NCBI GenBank assembly: GCA_033065855.1
Contig: JAVXUO010002429.1
Location: forward strand, 62,001-126,000
Source: Escallonia rubra
Taxonomy: Eukaryota > Streptophyta > Magnoliopsida > Escalloniales > Escalloniaceae
Direction: 5' to 3'
DNA length: 64,000 nt
The notes under the pieces are model-generated. The model was not told the DNA's origin. It searched no databases and saw only the letters and a program-made list of their open reading frames with translations. Position numbers and translations under genes: made by a program. Below are positions 40,701 through 58,206 of the stretch, piece after piece (positions within the stretch are counted from its first letter, which is position 1; every line of letters begins with the position of its first letter).

Positions 40701-41567
40701 CGCTCTGGCATTGAGGATCTGATTCCTGTTGTTGGTAGTATAGAGCGTTCAGGATCTGATTCCTATCAGTTTGACCATGGACTAGGAAAAAAAAAAGAGG
40801 AAATGTATGATTGTCCAGTTGTTCGTAGTATGAAGAGTGATTGAGTTGAAGAGGATGAAATTTGTGAACAACTGATTGGGTACTTTATTGATGCTAAATG
40901 TACCGACTATAATCACTAACCAGTAGTTAATTCATGATGAGGAGATGTCATGTCATGTAAAGGAATATATTAGGTTCCGCAGTGGTAGCAGCGATTTCAC
41001 TATGTTTTTCACTGGAGATTACAGACCTTTATCTCTCTCAATAAACCCTCTCAAAGAATGACTCCCCTCTTTTCAAGAAAGACTTTTCCTACTCAAAAAA
41101 AACTCTTCTCTCTCGTCCCTTCAAAGAAAGATTCTTTCTACTCAAAGAAGGACTCCTCTCTCTTCTCTCTTGTACTTAAAACACAATACAAGACAACATA
41201 TATATATTTAGAGATAAGTAGTGACTTTCTCTAAATAATCAATGTGGGACAAGACTTATATTCTTAAGTCCAAGTCACAATCTTTTTTGAATAACCGATG
41301 TGGGACACCCACACATTCTGGGTTTTTTATCCAAGACACATTATCACATGTCTCAATATCCAACATTTGGCATTTAAATGTATATGGAAAATAGATAGGA
41401 TAAAGTTGTTATACTGGTGGCAGGCCTTGGAAAAGAAATACGAGGATAAGACGGGACTGCAAAGCCCTGAAAGGATAGATACCCGCCAAAGAAGGAAGGC
41501 AGCTGCTGGATTTGGAAAATCACGACTCCAGACAGAGGCTTCCTTGAAGTCATCAGGATTCGAGTAA
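34763..41567 (+). CDS. PDF1B: Peptide deformylase 1B, organellar
   Basis: Metalloenzyme that removes the N-formyl group from nascent proteins made in plastids and mitochondria. Six exons: 34763-34979, 35350-35488, 36003-36195, 37775-37885, 38762-38824, 41424-41567. They give 288 residues with GT-AG junctions in phase. The first 70 or so residues are basic and rich in Ser/Arg/Ala (RRLHRFTSTTRFMSSRSS), as in a transit peptide. All three catalytic motifs are present: GIGLSAPQ (122-129), EGCLSFPG (170-177, metal ligand Cys172) and HEFDHL (214-219, ligands His214 and His218, catalytic Glu215). EYPDPILR and GLQSPERIDTRQRRKAAAGF mark the type 1B subclass. The start at 34763 is the first ATG of the exon frame; a longer frame beginning at TTG 34754 is not needed. 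About 15 residues (SRLQTEASLKSSGFE) extend beyond the usual GFGK ending. Introns 3 and 5 hold repeat remnants. Confidence 0.96.
35100..35245. repeat. Possible Stowaway remnant in PDF1B intron 1
   Basis: ATGAACGGAGGGAGTA at about 35230-35245 looks like a Stowaway right end followed by TA. The matching left end was not found, so this is a fragment or a chance match. Confidence 0.35.
38510..38620 (-). repeat. tRNA-like retroelement fragment in PDF1B intron 4
   Basis: On the minus strand the sequence reads ATGGTATCAGAGCTCAGG followed some 40 bp later by GTGTTCAAGTCTCCGAGC. The first resembles the initiator-tRNA-complementary primer-binding site of copia-type elements or a SINE box A; the second resembles a box B. 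Which of the two it derives from cannot be decided here. Confidence 0.45.
40090..41330. repeat. LTR-retrotransposon-like remnants in PDF1B intron 5
   Basis: The 2.6-kb last intron contains sequence typical of decayed LTR elements: AGAACTCGACTTCATCGAG near 40560, TCTCTCT/CAAAGAA pyrimidine repeats (41030-41170), and two related blocks AATCAATGTGGGACAAG and AACCGATGTGGGACACC (about 41240-41307) of a kind frequent at plant LTR ends. No intact polyprotein frame or pair of LTRs is visible. Confidence 0.45.
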
Positions 41568-42736
41568 TAAATATCAGGTGGTTCTTGTTTGTCAAAGTTC
41601 GCGTGACATGGCTTAACTGCTCTATTAGGCCATGTGTATATAGATATATAGAGACACTTAAATACTTCAAAACTGATGCTGAATTTTACTGCAGAACTTG
41701 ACCGAAGCACAGAATGAACGAAAAGCATTATGGAATACTGTTGGTACCGTTGCTCAGCGATTCTGTTATTGACATCGTACATAGTCATTGTTTGCATACG
41801 TTTTCTGTTGATCAGGACGTCATTACGTAAGGCGTAGTTTATTCTGGTGCTGATCTTCAATGGGTATCACTATTGTTGCAATTTATCTTTGCTGGCAATG
41901 GCTGAAAGCACTTGGGTCTGCTTGGGTGAAAATGTGGCATATTATGCCCATCTGCTTTGGCCATGAATGGAGTTTCTATTGTAAAGACATCATTAGTGTT
42001 TTAACATTTCAATAATGAGAGGTATTTATCATGTAATTTGGTCAAAGCTTAGGCTGTTCTTTGTATCTTTATATCTACATGTTCATAGACTGAGCAGAAT
42101 ACCAGAAAAATGAAGTTGGAGACTAAAAACATGTTTCAGAGCAGGAGGATAAGAAAAAATCAGTTTCCGGGTGTTTTTCCTATACTATTTTTCTATAATG
42201 TCAGCCGTATTGATAGCTGAAAAAACAATGGAAATTGCTTGTTGGTTACATTTATTTGGTGTTTTAGTTGAGTGTCTGTAATTTCACAGACAGCAGATGT
42301 GAATTAAAATGATATCTGGAAGTGTGGATTGTTAGTCTCATGCTTTGATTAGCCCAGCAGTGTAACTTGTTTCCCGAATTCTCCTTTGCATATATCAACG
42401 TTTTTGGGTCTTATCCCAAGTTGGCGTGTTCTTTAGCAAGTGAATACGGATTAACAGTTAAGATGGTCTTTTAGGTTCTGAAATTCATTCATATTCAATG
42501 ACACAGTGTTTCCTGGAGAAAGCTAACATCGGTGAGGAATGTAGCTTTAACATATAATTGTTACTACCACACTGATCTCAAAGTATGGAGCAATACCATG
42601 AAATGGCGTTGTGTCTACTCTAGGACCCTAGAATATGTGTGTACTTTGGATTCCCACAAGCAACAGGAGTTTCCATTGAACTGGCAGCGCCTACGATACG
42701 GTGCACTCCCGCAACCTTATTTTGCGTAAGTACGTT
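41568..42736. other. Convergent intergenic region, PDF1B and polygalacturonase 3' ends
   Basis: The two genes converge here, so the region should hold both 3'UTRs and polyadenylation sites. An antisense frame (41327-41860) crosses the last PDF1B exon and is not a gene. No other feature was recognised. Confidence 0.5.
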
Positions 42737-45009
42737 TCAGCAGGAATAAGGGTTGCTTGCCTTGTCAACTAGCAAACAATCAATTGGGGGAGTTGTGCTT
42801 GTTTGCAGTTCTCCATAGGTCTTCCAACAGAAGGGCTCGGACAAGGGTTTGTTTTCTTGTTGCGGTTTAAGCTCTATGGTGTTTAATGTTACCCCTTTGC
42901 ATGGTAGGCCGTCACTGCACGCAAAGTGAACAGCTTTCGATGTATATGTTCCTTTTATATTCTGGTAGGATATCCCTGATACACCGACAGCTGAGGTCTT
43001 GTTCTGGCATTTGCTCCCATCACAATAATATTGATCAATCATGATAGCGGTTTCAACTTCAGAAACTTGAATATTGGAGAACATGACTCCCTGAACTGCG
43101 CCTGAGCCACCCTGAAGTCAGAAGGAAAGATGGTTCACATTTTCTGTGGTTCAGTTTATAACGTGAATGATGGATGTCTTTCATCCCTTTAATCATGGCT
43201 AAGAGAAGACACGTTTGGGGAAATGAGATGGTTTTACCTGCCATGTCTTGATTCTAACACCGGTCATTGCACTGTGAATTGTGGTGTCTCGAACGGTAAT
43301 GTTAGAAACACAGGCTTTGGTGTTGTCCTTACCAAGGCCGCCAATGCTGATTCCGTGTCCAGGTCCGCAGTTTATATCATGTATGTATATGCCTGAGCAT
43401 CCAGTTTGTATGGAAATACAGTCGTCTCCTGCATCATGCAGATGTTAGCTATATAGTTAAACATTAGGAGTTCTTGTTCTCTGAGTCTAGCACTCTTTTG
43501 GGTTTTTATGTTATGCTAAGTTTGTTAGTACTTCTTAGTTTATACTTATGCAGGAGCAGAGTTGTGAGAACAGGGGGATAAGGGTTTTTTTTTTGCTGTC
43601 AAAGAAATGGACAAAAGGAATTACACATGGTGTAAGTTTTGCTCTCAGTATGTAAATCTCAAAGCTAAAATCCCTAAGAATGGAATTACCGCATGCAAGA
43701 TTGCTGCTGTGGATCACCACATCTTGGGAATTCTGTAGATGGATTCCATCTGTATTAGGACTGTTGCCGGGGGATGAAACACTGATGTCAAAAACCTGAA
43801 CCAACGTGCAATCATCGAATTTGAGGTGAGCCTGAGGACTGTTTTGAATTGTGATGCCAGTTACCGTCACATCAGTACTCCCATAAAACCTGAGTGCCTG
43901 CAAACCGATTGAATTCTTCATTTGTATTGCTCTTAGTTTGTAAAAGACCGTTCTAAGAAAATTTGTTGTGAGGTACTTACGGTGGGCTTGGTGCTTGGCA
44001 TGTTCTGACTCACTTCACTACTCATCTGTCGGGCACAAATGCCGCAACAAGAGCTCAGTTAGTCAGCTTCATATGTAGAAGATGTAAAGACTGCTTAGGA
44101 GACAATTACCAAAGTCTGTGAGCTGCTGTAATTTGAGTCTCTGGCTGAAGTAGCAGCAACTTCTTCAGGATTGTCTAGGGGTGAGTCATTCCACCAGACG
44201 GAGCCTTGTCCGTCGATGACGCCTTTGCCTCTGACTGTTATCCCTTTAAGCTTCGAAAAATTGAGCCACTGCAGGAGACCTGATCCCCAAGCTGCCGAGC
44301 TCGTCGGAGCAATAATCTTTCCATCCAACTGTAAGGAAATAAATAAATCAACCTCACAAAGATCAAACTACCGACGATTGCAGTGACTAAATGTGAACTT
44401 CAGCCTATGTCAAAGTGACAACTAATTAAAAAGGGTTTTCTTCGAGGGTTACCTGAAATATGATGTTTGGTTCGCAGTTCGGTCCTGCGAAAGATATAGG
44501 GTTGACTAGGAATACAGAACCTGTTGGAACCAGCATCGTTGATGCCCCCACTTTACAAGCAGCTTCCCATGCTGCTTCAAATGCCTGCACATTGTTGCAC
44601 CATATCGAGAAAGAATTAAGCTCTGACCCCCAAGTTTCTTGGAAGTAAGCAACATTAGATAGGAATTGAATGTTAAGTTTACCTTCGTGTCGTCCGCACT
44701 TCCATCACCTTTAGCACCGTAGTCTAATACGTTAAAGGTGACAGAGCTTCCTCCGTTTTGCTGTGGCGTTATCGCTGTCTCGTCTTGTGCTGTATAACGC
44801 TCTCCCATCAACCTCGAAGCCTGGTGAACTAAGTTCTCATTACCGCGGGGACTACGTCCATTCTTGTTCGAAATGGACGGCGGTGTTGCTTTGCTTCGTC
44901 CCCACCAGTGCTTGCCTTCTCTGGCATTGCAAGTTCCGTGTTCTGAAGACCAGACAAGCAATGAAATCACTGTGACAAGTATGTGACTCTTCAGATTAAA
45001 TCTTCTCAT
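42737..45009 (-). CDS. GH28 polygalacturonase, At1g48100-like
   Basis: Secreted pectinase that hydrolyses alpha-1,4 links in homogalacturonan of the cell wall. Seven exons: 44683-45009, 44453-44584, 44110-44328, 43981-44025, 43690-43897, 43238-43428, 42737-43111. They give 498 residues with all phases matching. The N-terminus has a short basic start and a hydrophobic stretch ([12 protein letters not shown]), a likely signal peptide. A basic Ser/Pro/Asn-rich segment follows, then [18 protein letters not shown], the conserved start of the GH28 domain. The four catalytic signatures are intact: NTD (289-291) in [13 protein letters not shown] (311-313), GHG (334-336) in [12 protein letters not shown], and RIK (369-371) in [10 protein letters not shown]. 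Length and layout fit the clade with an N-terminal extension. Endo or exo mode cannot be decided from sequence alone. Confidence 0.95.
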
Positions 45010-45107
45010 TTTTGTTTGTGTGTGTGTTTGCGTGTGAGTGGGTTTGCAGAGACGGAGAGAGAGATGCGTTTGTAGTTGTTAATTAAGAAGACTAGAAGAT
45101 GGCTCGG

Positions 45108-45115
45108 TTTTTATA
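45108..45115 (-). promoter_or_regulatory. Probable TATA box of the polygalacturonase gene
   Basis: The minus strand reads TATAAAAA about 100 bp upstream of the ATG at 45009, a plausible plant TATA box. The leader between is rich in CT and CA repeats. Confidence 0.6.
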
Positions 45116-46695
45116 GGCGAAGGCAGTCTAAGATCATGAACACTGCACACACAAGCCATGCACCTTGATTTTCCCGTGCGTATATTTTTTTATACCCCTT
45201 TCCATGTATATATGAGCTCCTCGACCAGAAATTATTTTGCAGTATAATTGGTATGTATTTCGTTTCCAAAAGAGCCTAAACTCTTTTGTTCATGACTCGC
45301 TGTGATGGCCAGGTTTTTTTTTAGAAGTGTTACGAAATCACTATAATCAAATACCTACGGATTGATATACACGTTTTTCATAGAATATGAATCAACAAAA
45401 AGATTGTTAGTGTCACACCGATCAATTATGTGGTAATGGGTAAGCTTTAATATTATTATGTTATTAGTACTTCAGCTTCACTTTTGGCATTCTAGTTTCA
45501 CGGATATCGCTAATGTGAGGATGTAGCAGACTTGAGAACCTTTTAACGACAAAAATGAAGCTCATATAACTAAAATATCATTTCTCTAAGATTAACTGCA
45601 TGTCATGATTAGCAACATTTCAGATAAATGTGAACTTGCTGACAAGTAGGACATGCTAATGGTCGTGCCTGATCATGCAAGTATCATGAAATCAAATGTA
45701 ATCTTCAACTTATGTAGCTGGATACTTAGATTATGAAATGAGATACTCGGGCTAAGAAAAGAGCCGTAGAATTTCCATTGTGGGACACGTGATAACGTTC
45801 AGCAGCTATAAACGAAGGAGGAGGATTTGTTCATGCATGTAATGACCAAATACACTACAGAAAGTGGTTTACATGGTAAAGCCATTAAAGGCGGCGAAGG
45901 TTATGGCAAGATCTTTGACACACACACACACACACACACACTCGGGGTAAAAGTCGTCTTCTTCCTCAAATGACATTTACACGTGAATGTCGTTCTCAGA
46001 CCAGATTATGCCGTTAAATCAGTTAATTCCATGTATCAGGCCATGGCTTCGGGGATTGGCTTCCTGCAAACAATTCTCCGTACTTGGTGAATATAATAAT
46101 AGAAAGAGAAGCTAGCTGATTAGTCTAGAAAGTTGAAAAGTCAGAAATCTTGATCCGGATTGTCGTTAATTAGAGCATTTTCCACGGAAGTAATCACTAC
46201 TTCAAACTGGGAATGTTTTGTCAACAGAAGTGGCTGTTAGATCAACTTATTTGCCTTTCAAATAGAAGATTGATACTGAACCTCAAACGAAAACACACAG
46301 GAATCGGACAACAGAAATAGTTTGTTGATGGATTTATGTTTTAAGTACTAGGCTCTGATCGAAAATTTTAGAAGACTCTACGATACTCTGTATACTGGGT
46401 TTTATCGGCTTTAAGATAAACTTTGAAGCGCGCGTGTAATCTCAAAGTCGTAGTTGATTGCACGGCAGACTTTCCATACGAGCTATATATTTAGGACGCC
46501 AGTTGACTCCATGGTTGCTTTCCTTGCTAGAATTTTCAGGAAAACAGGTTGCTTGTTTTCCTAGAACTGCATCGATGATGGTTCTTGATTACGATGTATA
46601 AGGCCCCTGTTATACATGTGATATTAAGTGTGTTTAAGAAGAACTTCTGATTATATTTTCTATTGCCGTAGGTGACATTGATAACTTTTTTTTTG

Positions 46696-46731
46696 ATAAG
46701 TAGTATGCCCCCTTTTCGGCATACTACTTAT
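46696..46731. repeat. 14-bp perfect inverted repeat with 8-base loop
   Basis: The left arm ATAAGTAGTATGCC (46696-46709) is exactly complementary to GGCATACTACTTAT (46718-46731) around the loop CCCTTTTC. On each side lies a similar T run next to GATAA, so the foldback appears to sit between partial direct repeats. Confidence 0.85.
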
Positions 46732-47729
46732 TTTTTTTGATAACTTTTTAAAAAGATAGGACTTATTGATATTCTTATTTTGAGTCCTTGACTGACGTAT
46801 ATGAAATTAATTCGTGCATGCAATACAACCATATCCGGCTAGTGTGGCTGGCTTCGAAAGGGCCATGAATTAAGCAACAGTTTGAAAGGTTGACCTATTC
46901 GGGAATCTCCGACTCTATGCTCATTATTTGGGAAAATTGCCATTGTTGCTGCCCATAGGTTCCATTACCCATCAACGAACCAATGGGATTTTTCCTTGCT
47001 TGAACAACAAGTTCAAGCATTACCTCATCTCCTTTTCTTGACAAAGAAATTAGGAAAAGCAGAAAAACATTTATAGATGTTCTACTGTTCTTGCTTTGAT
47101 GGGTCCAAGATTCAATCTCTTGCCCAGGCGAACGGAAGGCCTTTGTCTTCTGCCTTTGTATACATTCTCTACGATTCTGTCTGGAGGGACCAGATTCCAT
47201 TTTTTATAATTAATAATAATAAAGTCACCATTCCAAGAGACGTACTTAATGGAGACATTTTAACGTTTTTATCCTCTAAGATGTGACAATTTTTTTGGAT
47301 TTTTGATAAAATATGACTAACCTCTTTATTTTTTATTTTTTTTATGGGATTGCCGTGTAAACAAAAATCACATGACTTGAAAAAAAAAAAAAAAACAAAA
47401 TATGTAAAGGGTGTGCGTGAGGACTAGGCTAGCCAAATGTGTCAACTCACGTCACTGGACAAGCGCATGTACCTAACCCTTTCGGTAATGTGTCAAGTAC
47501 CACATTTAAATAGACGTGTTTGATAACATATAATTAAGTTTATAAACTTTTCTTTGATAATTTTCTTATCAAGCGCATTTGGTAATGCCATGTCTTAAAT
47601 ATATCAAGCTTTTACTCATCATTTGATGAGTCAGTTTTGTAAGTTATTAAACATAATAATACACTTAAATAAGTCAGAACATGAATATGCATTACAATGA
47701 TGTTGCAAGGACTATCACAAACACTGTCT

Positions 47730-48320
47730 CCGACATGCAACCCTTCCCTACACCACCATTAGACCCCAATGGCCACCATGCCACCACTACCACGAGCATG
47801 GCGTCGCCACCAAAAGTGTCAAATCTTCATCATTTCCACCATAGTCACCACTATCACAATCATTTGGTCGTTAAGACGGTAACACCACTTTTATCGCACT
47901 ACAACCACCTCTACAACCATCACGTCCATTTTGCTACCATAACAATTACCACTGTTACTACCACCACCAAGTCACCACAACTAGGACGACGGTGCCACTT
48001 CCACAACCACTATGTCCCCGTTGCTGCCATCACAATTACCACCAGAGATGACACTGCCACTACAACTACGATGACGTTGTTACATCCACCACACCATTTT
48101 CACTACCACATCTATTAGCATTGCGTTGTCTCTAGCACCACCTCTATCTTCACCGCACTACAACCACCACCTTTGCCATTTTGTTGCTACATGTCGCCAC
48201 CATCACTTGGCCATCACCACCACTCCAATTTACCACCTCTAATATAAGAACATTTCTGCGGCCACCACCATTATTACTCCATAATCATTACCATTGTTGT
48301 CGCCGCCTCCACCAACAAAT
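47730..48320. repeat. CCACCA-rich simple-sequence tract
   Basis: The plus strand is dominated by ACC, CAC and CCA words over about 590 bp with irregular interruptions. It resembles the tract at 28540-28740 inside an ARF intron and may be transposon interior. No function is visible. Confidence 0.55.
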
Positions 48321-48474
48321 GGCCATAAAAAAGTTATAGATTTATAAACATAAGTGTATATGTTGTTCTGGCCATAAGTTACAGGTTTCTTTAGGAACAT
48401 TGGGAGTTGCAGAAGTAGGTTTCCACCGCTTCACAAGATAAAGGAAGTGTACAAGAGGGGACATTTGTTAGCAT

Positions 48475-49621
48475 TATGGGTGGCAATTAAGACCAAAACC
48501 AATTTATCCGTCCAAATCCGCTCATTTAAAATTTACCCAAACCCACTCATTTAATAATGGGGTCTTAAACGGGTGACTTCTTTTACAACCCAATTGCCTG
48601 CAAGTTTAAATGGGTTATAAATGGGTGCCAGCTTAACCATAATTTTTAGTGGCACTTTAAATTTCCACTCATCCATCTCTCTCTCTCTCTAACACACACA
48701 TACAAACATACAAATGTCATTCAGCATTTACTTTTTTTTTTTTGATTCAAAAGAAATAAATTCGGCATTTACCTTACATCCACTTCAACACATTTATACA
48801 CACACCACACACACCAGTCAAGCGAAAATCACCACCATCACCATCGTCAATCCTAAGGCCAAGGTCTAGCAAGTTCCCAAGTTCCAAATCAGTTTGAATC
48901 ATCCATCAATTTTCCTTGGGCATTAAATAAGCTCATCCAATCTCTTCACTCGTGCTCAACGAGTGGCAGATCCGCCAACTCCCAATTAACATAGCCTTGG
49001 AATACATCTCATAGCCTTAATTTGCCTTATTTTTTTGCTTCTTAAAAATTTTCAATTGGCCAATTACCGCCGATGGCCGATCTTGACCGGCCGCCATCTC
49101 CGTCGCCATCGGCGTCACCACATCTTCCTGGCTCTGTCGTCGCTTCATCTTCACTACCGTGTTGCCAGATTCACTCAGATCTGGTGGCTATGGTTGTAGT
49201 TTATGGTGATGGTTGTTGTGGGTGTGATGTCAATTGAACTGTGGCGGCAAATGGTAGTTGTTTATATGGTTTTGCTTGCGGTGGTAGTTTTGGTGTGGTG
49301 GTGGTTGGTGTTGTTTATGGTGGTGATTGTCGCATGAAATTGGTGATTTTAGGTGTGGCAGCAGATTGGAATGGTGCAGCCGGCTGGGGAAAAAAATAGG
49401 TTGATGAATATGAGACGAAAGAGAAGGAGATGTAATGTATTGGGTCTCGTAACAAAAATATTAATGGGTCATTGTTAAGTAAATGGGTGAAACCAACCCA
49501 TTTAATAATTGAGCCAGTTAAGCCATAAATAAACTGGTCTATATGGGTAAGTCACCCATTTGATTCAAATCCATTTAATCCAAATCCAAACACAACCCAC
49601 CCACCCATTTTGCCAGGCCTA
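48475..49621. mobile_element. hAT-like element, 1147 bp, perfect 8-bp TSD
   Basis: Flanked by perfect GTTAGCAT duplications at 48467-48474 and 49622-49629. The left end TATGGGTGGCAA and the reverse complement of the right end TAGGCCTGGCAA agree at 9 of 12 positions. Subterminal regions carry many AAACCCA/TGGGTTT-type words in both orientations. The interior includes a CT run, CA-rich DNA and a GGTGG-rich block (49160-49390) but no transposase. Its ends resemble those of the element at 33680-34604. Confidence 0.88.
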
Positions 49622-49668
49622 GTTAGCATGATGCCTCACGACGTGGAATTTTATTTCCTCGTCCTCTA

Positions 49669-50573
49669 GAGGGCAGACACGACTTCGGGCTTGAGAAACT
49701 GGGCCGGGCCCGGACCCAAAGTTGGGAAATTGAAGCCCAAGCCCTAGGCCCTAATTTTAACTTTTTTTTTTATATTCTTATTTTGTGTTGCAAAAATATT
49801 AACACATGAAATAAAATTTTTGATAGGCCCTCCTCCTTTTATGTGGGCTTAGGACCGGCTGCTTGTAATTTTGGGAAAACAAGAATGATTAGCAGTTGAT
49901 TAGTTAAGCATTTTCATCTAATCCATCTGCTCCTACTTTCTCTTATCAAACATTTTGCATTTTCTCTTGACATTCCACTGCCTTTTGTTATCTAAACTCA
50001 ACAATATATACCTACAAGGTTACAAATTTTTTTCCAATGATATCTCTAAAAATTTCACTCAAACATACATCTAACTTTACATTTTACGTAGTATTAGGTA
50101 TCTCATCAGAAGTATGCATCATTAGACCACTTTTACTATGAACTTTTTGGAGTTATGTTCCCCATTTCTATTGCCTAAATTGTGTTGTTTCTAGTTCCTC
50201 AACAAATAAAGATATATTTCCTCTTCATAATTCTATGAAATTACTACAGAAGAGGATTGCAAGTAAAATTTGATAAAGAATTATGAACCATCATCATGAG
50301 TTGAAAAGAAATGTGCATGTCCAAAAAGTTAAATAAAAAGAAAAAAATATGAGGTAGAGAGAGAAAGTGAGGCATGAGAAAGAAGGGGAAAGAAAAAAAA
50401 AGTGACTCAAAATGGTTTAGGGCCAAAGAGCCGGGCCAGAAAGAGGGCCGGGCCGGGTTTGACTTTTTTGGAAATTTTCATGGCCTGACCCTTGGACCTA
50501 TGGACCGGGCCGCACTGTTCACCATTTAGGACCAGGTCGAGTCGGCCCGACCCGATCCTTTTGACATCTCTAA
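49669..50573. mobile_element. Possible hAT-related element with GGGCC-rich ends
   Basis: Both sides are rich in GGGCCGGGCCCGG and GGCCCGACCCG words. The left end may be TAGAGGGCAGACA and the reverse complement of the right end TAGAGATGTCAAA, sharing TAGAG and two further bases. No target duplication was found, so ends and class are tentative. Confidence 0.4.
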
Positions 50574-52738
50574 AATTAGGGTGTTGGGTTTGGGTTTGAT
50601 GTTGTATTTGTAAAGATTTTCCATTTTCGTCTCAGTTTTCCTCTGTCCTTCCAATTTTATTCTTAAACTTCTTTAATTTTCTCAGCAACCGAACATGAAT
50701 TCTTTCTTAGAATCAAGTACCAATACTGTATTTGGATATTGTGTGGCAATTTGTCTTAAGCAGTTTTTATTGATTTCTTTGTTCAATTGCCGGGAGTTCG
50801 AGGCAAAGAATAAAAATCTTGGTCTAATAAATGACTTTAGGGTTTAGCAATGGTCTAAGAAAGAACTCCAAGTGTAACATAACTTGCAGAGACATCACCA
50901 AAATGGGGTTTTACAATGCAGCAGATTGAAAACCAATATAGACACCTACACACAAATTTCCAAAAATAGAAGAAACATAATGTTATTGCAAGGTTAAATA
51001 TTTTTTGTGTTCGAGCGTGTGATGATGAAATTTGTGTTCGAACTATTTTTTCAATCCAAATTGATCCTCTTTGGTGTCGTAATGTCAAATTTTTTTCTCT
51101 AATTTTTTTTTTCATAAAATGTATCATCACATTTGCATGCACATCGCGTGTGCATCGCGGCTCGTGAAGTCATAGATCTGACCTTTAACGACACTAGCAG
51201 GATGTACGGTAAGGTGCAGATTTAAGGAAAGCCTACGCCGCAGTTGCAGAGAAGCAAATCCTTCCCAGTCAAACACCCTGACGTAAGTTTACAAAATGTC
51301 CAGCCAGCAGCTGCCACGTGCCGTCCAGTCACTTGATTCCGGACTTCGAAACTCATTATAATCCAAGGTTTATTAAAACCACTTGGCGTCCGCTAGAATC
51401 AGAAAGAAAAATTCAGACAAGCATCCTAGAAAGTGCTGAAGAGTGAAGTCCCAGGTAGTCAAAGCTTGTAAGAAAGGCCTCTTAATCTTGTAAGATTCTC
51501 TCAGTGTTTTCACTCTCCTTTGCAAGATTTTCTTGGGTTTCCGTGTTATTAGGTTTAATTTCTGTCTGTTAACTCTTTGGATCACAGGTTCCCGAGTTCG
51601 TAAAATGTGAGTGATTCGAAGCAACAAAGGTAAATTTAGGTCATAATGTTTTTGTTTTACTTGTTTTATGCATATGAATTTGCGTTTTCTCTTTTGAGCT
51701 TCTTATGTTGTGGACGGTGTCGTATCGTAATCTTATCCTCCCTCTTTTCGATAATGTTTGTGCCGTTTGACTTTTTGCGCATTCTTAGAATAGATTTTGA
51801 ACATGCAAGTGTCGGCTCTGGTCGTCGTTCTTGCACTAGCTTAACTTGTCAAATAACCGCCTGGTGGACTTATGATTTTGTATTTGAGTGTATTTTAATG
51901 TCTAGATGTTCTAATTATATCCTAGGAGTTCGCAAAAAGTTAGATGGAGCAACTATTTGAAACCGAGCGAGTGTGATGAAGGACGTTTAACTAACACAAG
52001 TCTAAAAGTAGAAAATGACAAGAAAAAGGAATTTGTACCTGGATCTTTAATTGTCTCGGTGTGGTTTTGGTGTTTGGACAAAATTCCTATCTGCAATAAT
52101 GTTAGTAAGGCTAGTGATACACCGACTTGATGTGAACTTATGTTTACAATGTTTCAAGGGTATCGATTTCTTTGTGACTAGGAAAGTGGTCTTTAACTTT
52201 CTAGATAGAGAGGATTTTTTTTGTAGAATTTATCTGTTCTTGGAGGATTTTGTGCTGGAGTGATGCGTGGATGATTTATTAGGAACGCTAAATGGCTCTC
52301 TTATTTTGGGCACAAGTTACAAACGGAACCTCAAGTACAACGGTGATACTAAGTGCCGTTTGAGTGTTCGAAATGGTTGGTTATGCTAGATTGCTGCATC
52401 CAATCTGCATACCTAATTGACACGTAGAGATGTTAAATAAGTAGAAAAGTATGCATGGCTGCTTATACTTACTCAGAATGCTGAACTTATACAGTTGTTA
52501 ACAACCCATTACACGTACAATAGAGCAAGGATGGTGAAACTTACCTTTCAGTGTCACATGCTTGCTCTGTGCACCATAGGTTGATTCTTCTTGTGCACTA
52601 TCCCATGTGACAAGAAAAACCAATTCAACTAGATTTCAGTCTGTCACTTTCGTTAACATTTGGAAACTGACGCTCTGTTTTGTGAATTGCATCTTCTAAG
52701 CAGTTACAAGCATATCACTTCAGTTCACGTTCACCAAT
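50574..52738. other. Upstream region of the GSK3-like kinase
   Basis: No coding gene is supported. CAACAAAG followed by GTAAATTT near 51629 could be the donor of a non-coding leader exon, and CTTCTAAG near 52700 could be its acceptor, since shaggy-like kinase genes commonly have an intron in the 5'UTR. This is inference only. Confidence 0.4.

Positions 52739-58206
<5,468 letters not shown>

Larger units (their letters stand above)
45116..48466. other. Polygalacturonase upstream and intergenic DNA
   Basis: No gene is supported. Features are a (CA)n microsatellite (about 45920-45941), a 14-bp perfect foldback at 46696-46731, an A run near 47381-47395, and a long CCACCA/CACCAT-rich tract (47730-48320). 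That tract produces a His/Thr-rich open frame of 145 codons at 47681-48118, judged to be a by-product of base composition. Confidence 0.5.

Noticed and set aside
41327..41860. 177-codon minus-strand open frame
   Set aside because: It lies antisense to the last PDF1B exon and its 3' flank and shows no domain.
47681..48118. 145-codon His/Thr/Pro-rich open frame
   Set aside because: It is produced by a CCACCA/CACCAT simple-sequence tract; no signal peptide, domain or exon structure is visible.
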